From Ceratothoa steindachneri (taxonomy: Eukaryota > Arthropoda > Malacostraca > Isopoda > Cymothoidae), in the NCBI GenBank assembly GCA_963969495.1, contig OZ018324.1, positions 46,079,019 to 46,143,018 on the forward strand: a stretch of 64,000 nucleotides of DNA, read 5' to 3'. Both the position numbers and the translations under genes were made by a program. How positions within the stretch are numbered: position 1 is the first letter of the stretch; every line of letters begins with the position of its first letter. The notes beneath the pieces are model-generated. The model did no database searches, had not been told where the DNA came from, and was given only the letters and a program-made list of their open reading frames with translations. Below are positions 20,757 to 34,281 of this stretch, piece after piece.

Positions 20757-21790
20757 TAGGTGTTACTTGTATAGGGGAGCCGTAGACAAGAGAGCCATTC
20801 GAGTAAAAAGCAACCTTCCTTTCTCTGCGAAGAATCGCAGCATGTTTCTGGCGCTCATGGACCATGTATTCTTTGAACAACACGCTGCCGTAAGTAGTGC
20901 GAATAATCAAGAAGCATCTGAACCCACCAGGATCGAAAACGTCCTTAACTCCTCATTGGCATGTCACGAGCTCCTCGCGGCTGTGCTCAACTCACTCGCT
21001 GGGTTTGCTGTTTAGGACTTAGCTTCCCGACCTGAGATCGCCTTGAGGACGAAGGTGTCATCTTCGACTTGGTCAACTGCAATATCAGCCCAGGATTCGT
21101 CTCTATACTAAACACCCTGGAAGAACAGGAAACAAGCTTTTTTTTCTGTTACGGAGAGTATTGCGGGTATCGAACCCTCGTTTATCCTTCCCCAGAAGGG
21201 TCAAAGAATTAGGACGTGCAAGGGCCAATCTTATTCATAACAGAAATAGGGAAAAGTTCACTCTTCTGATCCTCTCATCACAGATGAAGGCCCCCTCCTT
21301 ATTGTGTTCTTAGCGTATTTACCTCTTGGGGAGGGATTTTTTTCGGTGCAGCAATTGGCTCTGGGGTGTCTCTCAACGCTTCATCGATCGTCCTGGTGAA
21401 GCCAGTGTTCTCTGAGACGAAGCTAGTCTGTGTCCATTTCTAACCTGGGAGGAGCATCCATCTGGTCATGCCTGCCAAGTTGTCAGGTATTCCAATCATG
21501 GCATGAATAGATCTTTGCCCTGCATGATACCTCGTTTGGGGAAATATGCCGATCCTCATTAGGAAAAATTGGGAGCGGGCATTACTGAACCCAGCAAGGG
21601 CACTAATCGCAGATCTATGAATTCTAGTTGGCAAGACCCAGTGGAGCTAGACCTCTTCTGCCCTTTTGAGAGTGAAAGCCCGGGACTAAAGCGGTGTAGA
21701 CTCTGCTCTTTCTATTTTTCTTGAGGATCCCGTCACCCGTAAATATAGAGGGAAGGGGAAATCCCATTTCCTCGGATTGTTTATGAAGTT
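20757..21790. other. Moderately GC-rich unassigned stretch
   Basis: Contains open frames at 20767-21015 (plus) and 21440-21634 (minus) with no recognised domain. A TCGAACCC-like string near 21173 resembles a tRNA T-arm, but no cloverleaf can be built. Possibly old transposon DNA. Confidence 0.35.
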
Positions 21791-22115
21791 TGATTATGCA
21801 ATGTGCACAAAAAACTACTGTATCAAAAATACCGTAACATAGAAGCCATTGTACATATTTTATGTAGTTTATTTCTGGAATTCCTGCAGTTAGATAGTAT
21901 TTATAAAAATACAGTAGTATGCAGTGTTATGTAAAATACAATCGGTTATGTCTCAGCTGCCATTGAATTACTGTAAAAAAGACCTAATCGATTTGAAGTG
22001 TAATTTTGCATTAATTTAAAAAATAAATTATAAATTCCATTAGCAAATACTCTTTAGAGTTAGTTCATATTCTCTTTCCCCATAATTATTTAGTGAATAT
22101 ATATTTACTTTAATT

Positions 22116-22184
<69 letters not shown>

Positions 22185-25100
22185 TGATGGCAGAATGGTA
22201 TATAACAAGTTGGCTGTTTTGATATTCTACTTTTTTAGGTTTTAAGTAAAAGGGCCAGGGACTATTTACCTTTGAGTAGTCTTAAAACTTGAAAAGCAGT
22301 TAGAAATGCTAGCAGAGTAAGTGTATTATTGTTTTTTCCAATCTAAATTTATACGTACAAAGCAGGAAAACAGAAACTATAAGATGCTCGGAGGTCTTTC
22401 AACTTCTTACCTCTCTAATGTCGACCTGATTTCAGACACAACCTACACATACTTAAGGTTAATCTCCTAACTCTGATTTTATTTTTTCTATTGACTAATC
22501 ATCATAATAGAGGGAACTACCCGGCCCTTTTGTTAATTCTAATCAATTACAGAAAATATTATAATTCATCTTATTTAACAATAATTTGCTATATAAGCAT
22601 AGATTTCAAATCTCTTTTTGTTACTGAAATGATAGATTCGGCTTCCGATTTGTTGATGCTCTCTGACGCTATCATATCGAGTAGCAATCCTAGATGACAC
22701 CATCTTCCCTCTGCTTTATTTGCGAATATATCAAGAAACGCTAACTTTCCAAACTCAGCCTTCATGGCGTGAATAACTGATGATGATTTTGTGATGAATG
22801 AACACAAATGAGATAAAATAATGGATAAACTGAGAAACTAGTGACAGTGAATTTTATGAATATGAGGATGAATATAAACCTAAACCTCAACCATCCCTAA
22901 CCATGGAAGGGAGGGGCACTCGAATATTAAATGCAAATTAGAGCCTTTCTAGATTAGAATTACCTTTCTTGACCCTAATTCTAAAATGTGCTCTTTAGAT
23001 TCCATTGTATAATGCTATTTTTCAGCTTTATATATTCATTCAACCAACCATAGGAGTTGAGAATATTTGAAATATAATCTATTCTCTCCTCATATCTGTT
23101 GTGCATTTTGATATTTGGCTGAGTCTAACACTCATTGTTACCATTATTTTATGTTCCTATTCGTGTTATTTCACATCATAATATATTTGACTATCGGGAA
23201 AAAGAGTGCACAAACCCTTGAAATAATCTCTAACTCTTCTAGCCATTTATTTTTTTCTTTTTTTGTCTCTTCAACGCAACTGATTTCTTAATTAAGGTAA
23301 CACTTGCTCTTTGAAATACATTTCAATCAATTATTTATGATCACTCACACAGTGTCAGCTTCGCTGCTCATATTAAGATTTAAATACCTCTTTACAACCG
23401 TCAGGTAAGATTGACATTCTTTTACTTAATACTCTTCTCCGTAATTAAACTTAATTTCTTTTAACAATCGAAATTAAGGTTGAAATTAAATTATAATTCA
23501 ATTTTGCTTAATTTACAACTTTCCTAGAAAATTGGTTTGAGGGTCAATGAAGTACATGAATAGATAGCAGTGAACAGACATATTTTATCATCTCTGCTGT
23601 TGGCTAAAAATTTCTATAGCAAGAGAAGAGTAGTGAAATGAAAATGAATTTGAAAGGCGGGGGATTTTTTTAGTTTCACTTTGACGGTTTCTTGCCATGA
23701 AAACTGACATTGGCTGAATAGCTACTCAATTCAATTAAGATAATAAACTGTAGATTATATATGTGAAAAGTTTCCAAGAAAAAAATAAATTTGAGGTTAA
23801 TTCATCAAAACTTTTGGATAACAAAAGAGAAAATCATTTCGATCCCAGATGAAAGATAGAGATCAAAAGCCAGAAGGGTGTTGCTCATTTCCTTCTCAGG
23901 ATAGCAGCGTCCTCCACTATTTCATAGTAATTTTCGCAACTTTTACGTTTACTTCAGCTACCTTACTACCAGACACAGTGTTTACATAGGGAAGACAAAG
24001 ATAATATCCATTTCGCAGTGATGGTGCATGACAAATATAACTAGACAATAAAACCATTTACTCTCTTCAGCATCAAGGCACTTTAAGCATAAGCAAAGAC
24101 CACCGAGCAACTTACAACAGAAAACCCGCGAGGCAGACTTGAGCTCTTAGAATCTAGGCGGCGAATGTCATAGATTGTATTGTCTTCATTTTACCGAATA
24201 TTAGTCACAGAAGTCTTGATAATTTCAGGTTCCTTCCTTCTTTTTCTAAATTTAATTCGATATATTTTTATCATAATTACCTTTTACTCCGTCCAATGTG
24301 CTTATTTATGCACGTTTATTTGTTTCTACTCTAGCTAACTACATTTTTTTCAATTCATATTCATTCAACAATACAAACTACTGTAGCATCTTAAACAGTA
24401 TCTAACTATGGGAATTACAGTAAAATATCTCAAAAAATACAGTAACAGGCATTGTTGTGGAACACGACTCTATACCATACACTACTCCTATATTATTTGG
24501 GGGTGTGACTTAATCACTTAGTGCAACGCAAATCGTTGAAGGACTGTTCGCAGGGATTAACGACCGACTAGGAGGGCAAACCTGGGGCGTTGGGTTTCAA
24601 ATCCTTAATATTCAAAGAGAGTGCATAATTGGTTGGGGGGATTTACTTCAATAGGCCGAGAGTATCGTTCAAGGTTAGTTAAAGATGAAACAACCAAAAT
24701 ATAATTTTATTTACCAAGATAAAAAAATAAGAATAATAATAGGCAAAAGGAAATTATTTAAATTAAATAGTCTCTTGATAATTATTATGAGGAGGGATTC
24801 TCAAATGCAATTAATTGATTAGTGTTACTAGGCTCAGATCAAAAGGGGGCACAACTTGCCACTGCTAAAAATGGAGGGGGTTTCAGTCTTACGGTCGGTG
24901 AATTCGAGGAAGGTCCGTCTTGCGATGAGGCGAGTAAGGAACGATCTGATGAGGGAAGTGGGGAACGATCCGATCACACGAGTGGGACAGGGTCCGAGTG
25001 AGGCATGTGAGGCACGTTTTGAACCAACCTTCCGATCAAGATAGCCATTCTTCAAAGATAATGTTCGATGGGAAATGTGAGATTACTCGTAATTCCACTG

Positions 25101-25986
25101 GAAGAGGAATCTTTTTTTCCTCAAAGGAAAGCAATGGCGATTTTCCTCGGTTGGATTAAACGAAGGGAGACTCATGCAAATTCTAACGCTTGCTGTTCAC
25201 AGGAGCTACCAATTGACACGGGTATAATCACGGCGGAGAAAGTCTTGCTGTCTGACGAACTCTCACGGGAGTTACTTAGACTTGAGACGATGAGGACGGC
25301 CTTGAGGTAAGGGCTAGACATATTGATCTACAGGATAACTCGAGTATTTGTATGCCCGATTCTAAGTGGGAAGGGGGAGTTTGGAAGAAGGAGTCACAAG
25401 CTCCAGAAGACATCTTAATCCAGAGGCAGAGTTGATCGCTCATTTTGCAATGAGATGCGAGAAACAGCGGCTCTTCCTCTCGTCGTCACCAGGGGAGAGG
25501 AGGCTTGGGACGAGTTGTAAGGATTGGGGAATATTTCACTAATCGAAAATTGGAGGGATCCACTCGCACGTGGTTTCCAATAAAGTGTGGGTTGAGGGTC
25601 AGAGGTTGTTCATTTTACTGTCATGATACTGTATTTTTCTAAACACTACATTATTGTAAATATAACAGAAGCACATTATACACAATCCAGGGGAAGAGCT
25701 GTGACTGTAATTTTATATGCAGTGTGCTACAAAATATTTATGATAACGCTGCATTTAAAAATACAATAGCGTGTTGTTACATAGTTGTATAAAAAAAGGT
25801 TAAGTCAGTATCTGTTCAGCTGCCATTAAATTAATATAAAATTGACAATATCTGATGGGTGAAGAGGGTTTTTTGATGGTCTCACGGCAGGTTCAATCTT
25901 TTTTAAAATTTTACTTTTGAGTATGTTAACGTTTATTCAAGTTCTGTTCTTGTTGGGTTCATTTCGAAAGGGTTGGTTGGATGATT
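21791..25986. other. Long gene-free, AT-rich stretch
   Basis: Contains an AT microsatellite at 22120-22182. A 72-codon minus-strand frame at 22589-22807 is unrecognised. A GC-richer patch at 24840-25600 includes repeated GAGG-AACGATC phrases (about 24910-24975) that may be internal duplication. I see no supported gene, tRNA or transposon ends. Confidence 0.45.
22120..22182. repeat. (AT)n microsatellite
   Basis: Perfect AT run of about 62 bp. Confidence 0.97.
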
Positions 25987-26242
25987 AGCCCTTTCGCTGC
26001 TAATCCGCCATACATAGATAGAATCTAAAATAACGGTTGACTGCGAATCGGACATATATGGACTTTATCTAGTATTTCTTCTCTTTTTGCCTGAAGGTTG
26101 AAATTTATTATAAGTAGTTTCCTCTGTCACTCTTCTATCAGTTGCTATGTTTGAAAGATTTCTATTGAAAATCAGTACCTCTCAGAATGTCGAGTATAAA
26201 TGTTCAGCAATTTTGCCCACAAATTTAAAGGGCTAAATAGGC

Positions 26243-27009
26243 GATGAGTGGGATGACTTGCTAGAAAATGTAGACTCAGATAACCTAAGCAGTATATCTA
26301 GTGATGATGGGTGGCCCAGTGAATCATTTTCTGAATTTGACAGTGATAATATAGAAGTTTTAGACGAAAAAAAATAGGGAAAATAATGACACTACAGACG
26401 AAAATGAAGAGTTTTACCCTCGGCCACGCAAACGAACGCGGCGTGCTACAACTTGTTCTTGGGCATCTACATCGAATTTTCTGCCATCATTACCTGCGTT
26501 TGAATCTTCACAATCATGTTTGACTTCTTCATGCTTCATTACACAAAATGTCAAAGAAATTGATTATTTTGAACAGTTTATAAGAGTGATCGGCTGATAA
26601 TTGGTATAGAGTATGGGCGTAAACTATTAGATGTTATAAGAAGTTTTTCTTCCATCTTGTTAACTTATCTATTCTAAACACATATTGTTTATACAAGGAG
26701 AAAACAAACTAGAGTAAAAAAAACGATTTGGGATTTTTCAAACAGTGTGATTGTATAAATGATAGATAAATATAAAAAAGATCGAATTTCTGATATTAGA
26801 CATATTAGTAATCGACCATCGCGCCTTATTGATGCTGGTATTCATTTTATGAAGCCACTTCCTTCAAGAAGAACTTGTCATGTATGTGCCAAAACAAAAA
26901 AAACTGAGAAAAAATATCAACGAACAAATTATATATCTGTGGTGCATGTGAAGTACCATTATGTGTTCACTCTTGTTTTAAAAAGTACCATACAAAAATA
27001 TATTTCTAG
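26243..27009 (+). pseudogene. piggyBac-like transposase: N-terminal plus C-terminal Cys-rich parts
   Basis: The N-terminal part is strongly acidic (DEWDDLLENVDSDNLSS, FSEFDSDNIEVL), as in piggyBac transposases. After a stop and frameshift come a basic patch (RPRKRTRR) and the entry to the DDE domain, ending in EIDYFEQFI at about 26580. The whole catalytic domain is missing. From 26757 the reading resumes with the C-terminus: KPLPSRRTCHVCAKTKK, and after a one-frame shift CGACEVPLCVHSCFKKYH. The C-x2-C, C-x2-C-x4-C-x3-C-x4-H arrangement matches the piggyBac cysteine-rich zinc-binding tail. Stop at 27007-27009. Confidence 0.78.
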
Positions 27010-27177
27010 TTCAATCTACATAATTGTTTCAATTGTAAATAAATACAGTTTTAATATATATATTTTTTAGCCTCGCTATATAAAGCATTTTAAATCTTAA
27101 TTAGCTATTGGAAATATAAAAAATATTCACGTAAAAATAAAATTATGTAAGTTAGTGATAGAATAGAGAAAGTAAAT

Positions 27178-27410
27178 GTGAGCGAGGCCAGTAAACCACA
27201 AATTCTTCTCTCAGCTGATACGTAATATTTTGGTGTGCTTCCACGCGTTCGAATGTGTACCTTTATTTTTAATATTTTTAAAAGAATTAAATTTCGCCTT
27301 AAGATAAAATGTTTGATAAATTTTATTACAAAATATGTTTGGAAGAATGCAAAGAGCTATTAAAATTTCACAATATTATCAATATGATGGAAAAGTCTTA
27401 TACTCAGCAT
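27178..27410. repeat. Repeat shared with 27972-28180 inside the piggyBac-like region
   Basis: GAGG(C/T)CAGTAAA, TTCAGCTG/CTCAGCTG, TCCACGCGTTCGAATGTG and CCTTTATTTTTAAT-like strings occur in the same order about 794 bp apart. Confidence 0.75.
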
Positions 27411-27414
27411 GCTG

Positions 27415-27869
27415 ATTACCACGCAAAAGAGAAGGCGGCCAGTCTTTGGCCTTCGTCTATGCCTTCAGTGCCTACGTTTGAATCTTTACTATTAGGTTTG
27501 ACTTCCTCTTCATTTATTAGATTAATTTATTAAATAGATTAATTTTGAACAGTTCATCGACAAATACTCGATAAATATAATTGAAACCAAGCAAATAAAT
27601 TCATACCAAGAGAATGACGCCGTTCCACCTCTAATAACACCGATGCGGTAAAAATTGAGTTGCTTTTGAGTACTCCATTGGAGTAAACACTTTTGTATTG
27701 TGCAATTAATCGTAAGAGTGGAACATTTCGTTGCAATAAAAAGAACATGCCTAAATTTTTCGAAAGTGAAGAAGGGGGAGAGGGAACCGATACAATGCAA
27801 CAATATATTATGCGTAAAATGGTGTGATAAACGAAATGTAAGGTTGTTTAAAATATTTATTTTATTCAC
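27415..27869 (+). pseudogene. Second piggyBac-like transposase fragment
   Basis: Plus-strand text SSMPSVPTFESLLLGLTSSS and, after a stop, FEQFIDKYSINIIETKQIN parallels the DDE-entry block of the first fragment (SLPAFESSQSCLTSSC and FEQFI). Further on, KRTCLNFSKVKKGE and ILCVKWCDKRNVRLF resemble an interior piggyBac block containing a Lys-Trp-x-Asp-Lys-Arg motif. The first catalytic Asp region between them is not recognisable. The antisense frame at 27522-27869 is a shadow. Confidence 0.65.
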
Positions 27870-28413
27870 GTTATAGATCTACAATAAGTGAAGGGAAAGA
27901 AATAAATTATGTCTATTTAGAAATAAAAATAGGATTATGTAAGTAACTCATAAAATAAAGAAAGAAAGAAAATGGGACTGAGGTCAGTAAATCCCACGAC
28001 ATTCCTTATTCAGCTGTTTATTTTTGCGCGCTGTCCACGCGTTCGAATGTGCCCCTTTATATTTTAATATTTTTTAAAAACATTGACTTTAAGGTTTTAT
28101 ATTAATTATTCATTACAAATTTTATTTTGAAAATATGAAAGAGCCAGATCAATTTTATAATAATATTATTATGACGGAATATTTCGTATATGTCACGGAT
28201 GTGAAGGAAAAAATTTGCGAACTTTCAAAGTGCATTTGTATACGAAACGAGCGCATTTTCAAAATGATAAACATATTTTTCTAATCAGTGCAGTGGAAAA
28301 AAATAATTAGGCGGATAAAAATAATAGTAAATAGTTATATTTATAAAAATGAATATATGCTGCACACAGCCCGCACATTGTAATTATCCTGACAGCAGGT
28401 AAAGGGTTAGGGA

Positions 28414-31400
28414 GGGAAAATTAGGTGTTCAAGAAGAGCTTACCTTTGCGCAGGGATAGCTTAGCAAATTTTTAAGGAAGCTTGAAAGAGTGTTTAAAGA
28501 ATAACTCACTGGATGTTCAAAGAGAGAGAGAGAGAGAGAGAGAATCTTCGCCAGAAGATTGTTCTAAAAAAAAAGTTGAAGATGCAGAAATTTAAAACGT
28601 GTCAAGTTTTTAATACCGCAGATTAATGCAGCTGCAAATGTTTTGAGCTAAGATAGCATGCATTTCTTCAAGTCTCAGCTACAGGAATCGTGTTTAGGCT
28701 AGTCCTCACATCCGTTTCTATGTAGAAGACGCGAATAATTTCTAAAAAAATATAAAATACATCCTTTTAAAACGCAGATAAATTTCATGCGGCATAAAGG
28801 AGAGATATAAGCTAAAACAACACAAAACAGCTAAACAATAAGAATTACAACAAATCTAACATCTTAATATTCACATCACCGTTTTAATATTAAAATAATG
28901 GAAAGACATTAAAGATTCATCTAAAAAACGGAATCAACGCTCCCACCCAAGATCCACTCATTACTCGCCACTCCGAAAGACATTAATCACACGATAAAAC
29001 GTTCAATTATTCTTCAAAATCTCTTAAAATAAACAATCATAGATAACCACAATCTATCAATCTCTGATTATCTTTTAACATAACGTTTATCATATTTTAA
29101 GCATAAATTATGTCCACACCGTTCATTAGTTTACCATTCACTCCTTACATTCCTTGCACCTAACATAATTCTTCTCTATATTCACAATCAAATGCATTCT
29201 CCAGATCCATGAACCCAGCAAGCAATTTATATCTCCTATCCCTTGAATTTTCAGCTAGTTATTTAATTACAAATTCTTGATCCACACGCACACTACTCTA
29301 TGCTTGTGGTAATTTATATGCCCCAAGCCGTGACATCTCCTTCATTTGCAGGCCTCAAACTAGGTAATTTTCAACTTGTATTATAGTATTTTTCGCTTGT
29401 ATCTCAATAAAAAGTCTTCATAACCAAGCAATACGTGCTAACACATCTAAGATTGCAGATATGCAACAGTTTTTTTAAAAAAATAATTAAATTAAAATAT
29501 TTTCAGGAGTTTTAGATTTTATGTAAATACTTCAATGCAATTTGAATATGTGACATTTTTTCCATAAAATTTCGAAGATTATCTTTACAAATAGGCATTT
29601 CAGAGTCTTCATGGCGTCGAGGTACAAGTAATTACTTCATTTATCTACTTAAAGACAAAATATTCATATAATAAGTGAAAATGAAGAATTGAACTCACTA
29701 GAGAATTTTTGAGCGCTTTATATCAATGAGGGAATTATGTGACAAAATAAAAAACTAGAAGCTTGTGTTTTCGGAATTGGTTTCACTTTAAATTCTTTTC
29801 TTATTTGAATTTAATTTATTGGAGTACTAATGTGTATTTTTCTAAGTTACAAATATTTATTTTTCATTTGATAAAATTGGAGCTATACCCAACTCTCATA
29901 TGATTTGAAAATATCCAGATTTTAACAAAATGTGCACATAAATATATAAATAATGTACTATATTTTTAATTTTAGTTTCTTTCCAAAATGTAAAGGTTGG
30001 AATTTTAATTGAACTTCCTATTAATATCCACATTTGTGATGTAATCGGGCTGTGCAGTACACTTTTAGTATCAAATTTCACCATTTTTAGGAGATACTAC
30101 ACAGGTTCTGAAGGGCTTTAGATTAGGCAACATTTCGAAATGATAGTTTCGTAAAAGTTAAATCCCTTTTCACAGAGCCTTTGAGACAAGTTGATTCCAA
30201 AATTCCCTCGTTAGTTTGTAGTTAGTTGTAGGCAAATGAAAAAGCCTGAGTTTTTGAAACTTGAATATAAAGGTGTTAAAGTTTGATAAATAAGTAATTT
30301 GAAATGAAATGGACTGCTTTGGAGCCTGAAGCGAATTTGAATGATTTGATAGTATGTCCAACAGAAACATAGTTTGTACATCGCAAAATATTTGACGATA
30401 AATGGTTACACCACTAAAAAATAATGAACATAACCATTCGCTTAATTTCTATAATGAGCCAAAAATAACTTAGAGTTAATATACACTGACACTGTTAAAT
30501 ATTTAAACTTTAGGAGATAAGTTACTTAAAAAAAACATGAGATTGATTTAGGAAATGAGACGCCGCTGTTCTTTCTATCTCTGCATAAAAGAATCTGCGC
30601 GCCAAACATGTGTGTGTGCCTGCACTGGTCTCCCCTAGCTCTCTGATTTGAAATCTTTTTCTGAAAAAGGGACTCGGTAGAGCCAAGACTCTGAGTAGGG
30701 GTCGGGATCGTAACCATATCCATATAATGCTACGTCTGCACCAAAGTCTCCAAAAGTCTAAAAATTTCAGGAAATTTAGTGCTCAATGACCACTGTAGTA
30801 TCAACCTTCAACAATAAAAGTCTCGAACCCCACCGTATATCCAAGACTGGAAACAGACAACCAGACATGTGCAAAATAGACAGATAGAGAGGAGTAGAAC
30901 GACGTAAAAAGGGCAATATACAAAACCGGGAAGGGGTGAAATTTAAGGTTATAATTTTTCTTTCTTACATCTCGTCCTTCGCTGGAATGGAATACGTTAA
31001 ATGTTAGAAGGAGGCTTTGTAGGAAATGTTTTGAAGGATTTCACAATTCTATTAAGAAAGATATTGCAAGAGCATAGGGTTGCATATATGCAACATGTTT
31101 GTTTTTGCAAACAACAATGTGGATTTAAAAAATATACGTTAAATGCTTTTCTTTGTTGTTTCTCAACTTCATAATTAATATTAAAATAAAACTCAGCTTT
31201 TAAGTAAAACGATAAAGGCTAGATAGGATGACTAATTATTTTTACAAGTCTATTTCTGTAAGGTCATATTTTATAGTAATTTTTTCTAAATTTTATTCTT
31301 AAACATAATTATAGTAATATTTCCGAGGTCATTCGTAGCCAAACCATTTCAAGTTTGTGTCATTTTATAAGTAAAGAAATTTTGCACGATTGTAGTGTTA

Positions 31401-32208
31401 AATCTTGGGTTTACTAACTAAAAACTGTTATTTTGAGTGGCCGCTCGGTTGTCTAGCTCAAATATTCAGTTATAATTTATATTAATAAGACAGTTTAGTT
31501 TTTTAAAGAATTCAATGTTAGCCGCGCAGATGGCGAGTTTACAGTAAAAAAAAATTGAGGAACACCACATTCTTTGTACGATGTATTTCTAAGTTGAGAA
31601 TTCAAATTCAACGCTTGAAGCAAATTAATATTTCTGTTTTTTTTACATGTATGGAAACTCAAAGGTCACTAAATATGTCACAAAAGGAGGGGTCATGTAG
31701 TCATGATAACATACTAAAATCATTATAATTAACTTCCTGAATAAAACTCACGTGAAAACATATGTTTTTTTTCAATTTGTTGAACAAATTTCGAGGCTTC
31801 TCGACGTATTTTTTATGTAGTAGTAAAAATATAGGAAAATGCTATGGTTGCCTCAATAAAGATACATTGCCTTTGTTCACATAAGGTTATACATAAGAAA
31901 TCTACACGCTGGAAGAGGGAAACTCATGATTCCTATTTTTTGCACTTCTATTATATTGGCTTCATTTAGGTCATAAGGCTTATATGATAAAAGTGAAAGC
32001 ACTCTTATTCAAGGTTTTCGTTTTCTTCCAGGTTAATTTTCTACATATTTTGGTCTCATGTGATTTATGGCAGCTTCTTCATCATAAAGTCATAAATATC
32101 AGGCCTTCCATAACGAATGTGGTATTTTTTTCATTTTTATCACAACTTTAAGGCTAGAAATCATAAGTTTCTTTCACCACATTTAATTTTAATTAAATAT
32201 TTATTCAT
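28414..32208. other. Long AT-rich gene-free stretch
   Basis: Holds a GA microsatellite at 28520-28543 and scattered short open frames without family resemblance (for example 29896-30084 and 30526-30723). No transposon ends or RNA genes recognised. Confidence 0.5.
28520..28543. repeat. (AG)n microsatellite
   Basis: Perfect AG dinucleotide run. Confidence 0.9.
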
Positions 32209-33092
32209 TTAATGAGTATATAATTTCAACCAGGTTCTACTCTCAATATCAATCTTTCTTTCAATTTTTCGATGCCAGGTTTCTAAAAATCGTTTGATTT
32301 TGATTAAAAACTTGTTCTTTAAGTTTCTTTTCACCTCTTTTTTTTTGTTGGTATCTTCACTCCGTCCAGGATATTCGATGAACACATTAAAAGAGAATAA
32401 TCTGATGTGACTGACCGGGTTAGTATGCATGATGGTTCATTAAGTCCCAATCGGAATTAAGTTTTGGTATGGTATCTAATGAGATGTGTGTTTGCCCGAT
32501 CTCTTGATGATTGAACACCTTTCTTCTATTGATTAATATTGGCTTTGATTCTCTGAGTGCTGCTTGTAAACGATCCAACTAATCAGAGTAAACTTCTTTG
32601 GTGATAGTCTAATTTAGGTTGAGAAGTTTAAAGTTTTATTATGCCATTCATATTCCAACAAAGACACAAGGAAATTTTACGTAGACGAGGCCTTTTTTTA
32701 ACTGTGAAAGTTGCAAATGTACCTCTGATAGGTCATGAGGAATCCATTGTAGCAATCTTGAAACCTTTGCTATTGCTTTTAAATGACCATGCATGAAATG
32801 AGTTGGATGGAGTTTTCAGTCAATTATTTGAATTTTACATTCAGATTTTCCTCCATTGTTATTTTTAAAAGATTTTGATCAAATTTCTGTGGTCATCCTT
32901 CAGGGGATCATCAGTGAGACTAAGATTTACCGAGGAAAAATTCTGAAACAATCTTTGGTATTGGCTCACATAAATTGTTTGTTCAGCATAGAGTTGACAC
33001 AACCCTTCCGCTGTATTTTGAGTACTGTTGCCTTTTCTAAACTCCCGAAAAATGTGAATGGCCTTTTTTGACACTTCCCTAATATTTGTCAT
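32209..33092 (-). pseudogene. Decayed mariner-type transposase, minus strand
   Basis: The minus-strand frame from 33092 reads HIFREFRKGNSTQNTAEGL and VSQYQRLFQNF, then LSLTDDP. This is the first half of a mariner paired helix-turn-helix domain plus the DDPR-type linker. Downstream, across many stops, come LLQWIPHDLSE-like text (WVPHDL block), LDRLQAALRESKPILINRR (the block before the second catalytic Asp), and a badly altered Asp motif (NHQEIGQTHISL in place of the usual HDNARPH pattern). The final frame (32430-32209) carries a C-terminal pattern ending FLETWHRKI. About normal mariner length but older and more mutated than the other mariners here. No inverted ends could be assigned. Confidence 0.72.
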
Positions 33093-34281
33093 TTAGTGAT
33101 GTTACATTAAATTAACAATAATAAAAAATATACAGAAAGTGACAAGAGAGCTATTGAAATGTAAGCCTTGAATTAGTAGATTACACTAGTAAAATAAAAC
33201 AAATGATTTCGATTAATTGTATTAATAAAAAATTATAAATATGACGGAAAATGCAATGAGGTTACCTTTCTTTCTCACTGGGAAGCTACTGATTAAGTGA
33301 GTATATATTGTTAGTATAAATGGACGAAATTTAAATGAGTTAATATATAGCAGAGAGGTTACCACAGACTAAAAATTTTGAATTCTCGTTTAAAAAAAAA
33401 GATTTCGTCTCTCCTTTCCATTAATATTGGCCATTTTGCCCGATACTTGATTTGGTGCAATTTTAGGATAGGCAGGCGATGAAATCCGGAATATTTAGTG
33501 ATTGGGGGAGAAGAATTTCAATATTTCTTCGATCAAAATCAGCAACGTTGATAAAATAGGGAGGCTTGAAGTTTATCAGAAAATTCGGCTACGAAATTCA
33601 AATGGCTTATTCGGTCGATATCCCTTCAGGCACATGAACAGATAACTGAGTCTTTCAAATTTCCTGGGGGGTGGAATTGTAAATTGCAATGATTATATTC
33701 ATTCGGGTGCGTGTGGTAAACCGTAAATGCAAAATTATATAGAAGCAATCGGTTGTGGAGTTGTAATGAATGGATATTTCTATACCTTTGAGTGATTTGG
33801 TATGATATATTATACAATTTTTAGGCTGCTTCCTTATTGACAGTGTTCATTTTATGTCTCTTAGTTTACTCCTTATCATATCTGTAAGCCAATCAGAATA
33901 CGAGGAAAATTCATTCGTCAGACGTTTTTTCTGATTCCAGATGAATAACTTTAGTTTGAATGATGATTTTGCAAACTAACGTGGTATGAAGTCAACTTTC
34001 CCTTTATTTTTTCCTCTCGCATTAGAAAAGGTAAATTTATTTGACGGAATTTTAATTACTAAATAAATTATTAAAGGAGTTTCTTGGTGAACTTTGATTC
34101 ATTTTAGTTTGCATTTAAGGCATCTATAATACATCGTGATATTTGCTTGCAAGTTCTGAACAACTGTATTAGTCATTTATGTCATTTTTTTATTGATATT
34201 GAATTTATTTGCGGCACATCATTAATTCTACTTTATACAACATACGAAAATATGATAAGTATTATTATTTTTATCTTTCAG
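33093..34281. other. AT-rich gene-free stretch
   Basis: No gene or repeat recognised. It ends at the pyrimidine tract of the candidate acceptor at 34280-34281. Confidence 0.5.

Larger units (their letters stand above)
25987..28413 (+). mobile_element. piggyBac-like remnants, two tandem parts
   Basis: The left edge reads TTAG-CCCTTTCGCTGC; the right edge reads GCAGGTAAAGGG-TTAG. Thus similar inverted ends (CCCTTT..CTGC) are flanked by the same four bases, TTAG, where piggyBac normally duplicates TTAA. Inside are two partial piggyBac transposase pseudogenes. Non-coding sequence around 27178-27410 is repeated at about 27972-28180 (shared TCCACGCGTTCGAATGTG), so two related elements or an internal duplication of about 0.8 kb lie between the ends. 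Confidence 0.65.

Noticed and set aside
20757..21015. 82-codon frame as extra gypsy ORF
   Set aside because: It lies outside the 3' LTR, so it cannot be part of that element, and it matches nothing recognised.
21140..21230. tRNA-like T-arm on the minus strand
   Set aside because: GGTTCGATACC is present, but no acceptor, D or anticodon stems could be paired with it.
22589..22807. 72-codon minus-strand frame
   Set aside because: Has a plausible amino-acid mix but no recognised motif, splice signals or neighbours. Not strong enough to call.
24834..25310. Frames in a GC-richer patch
   Set aside because: Overlap on both strands, with composition driven by GAGG and GATC-rich repeats; no domain.
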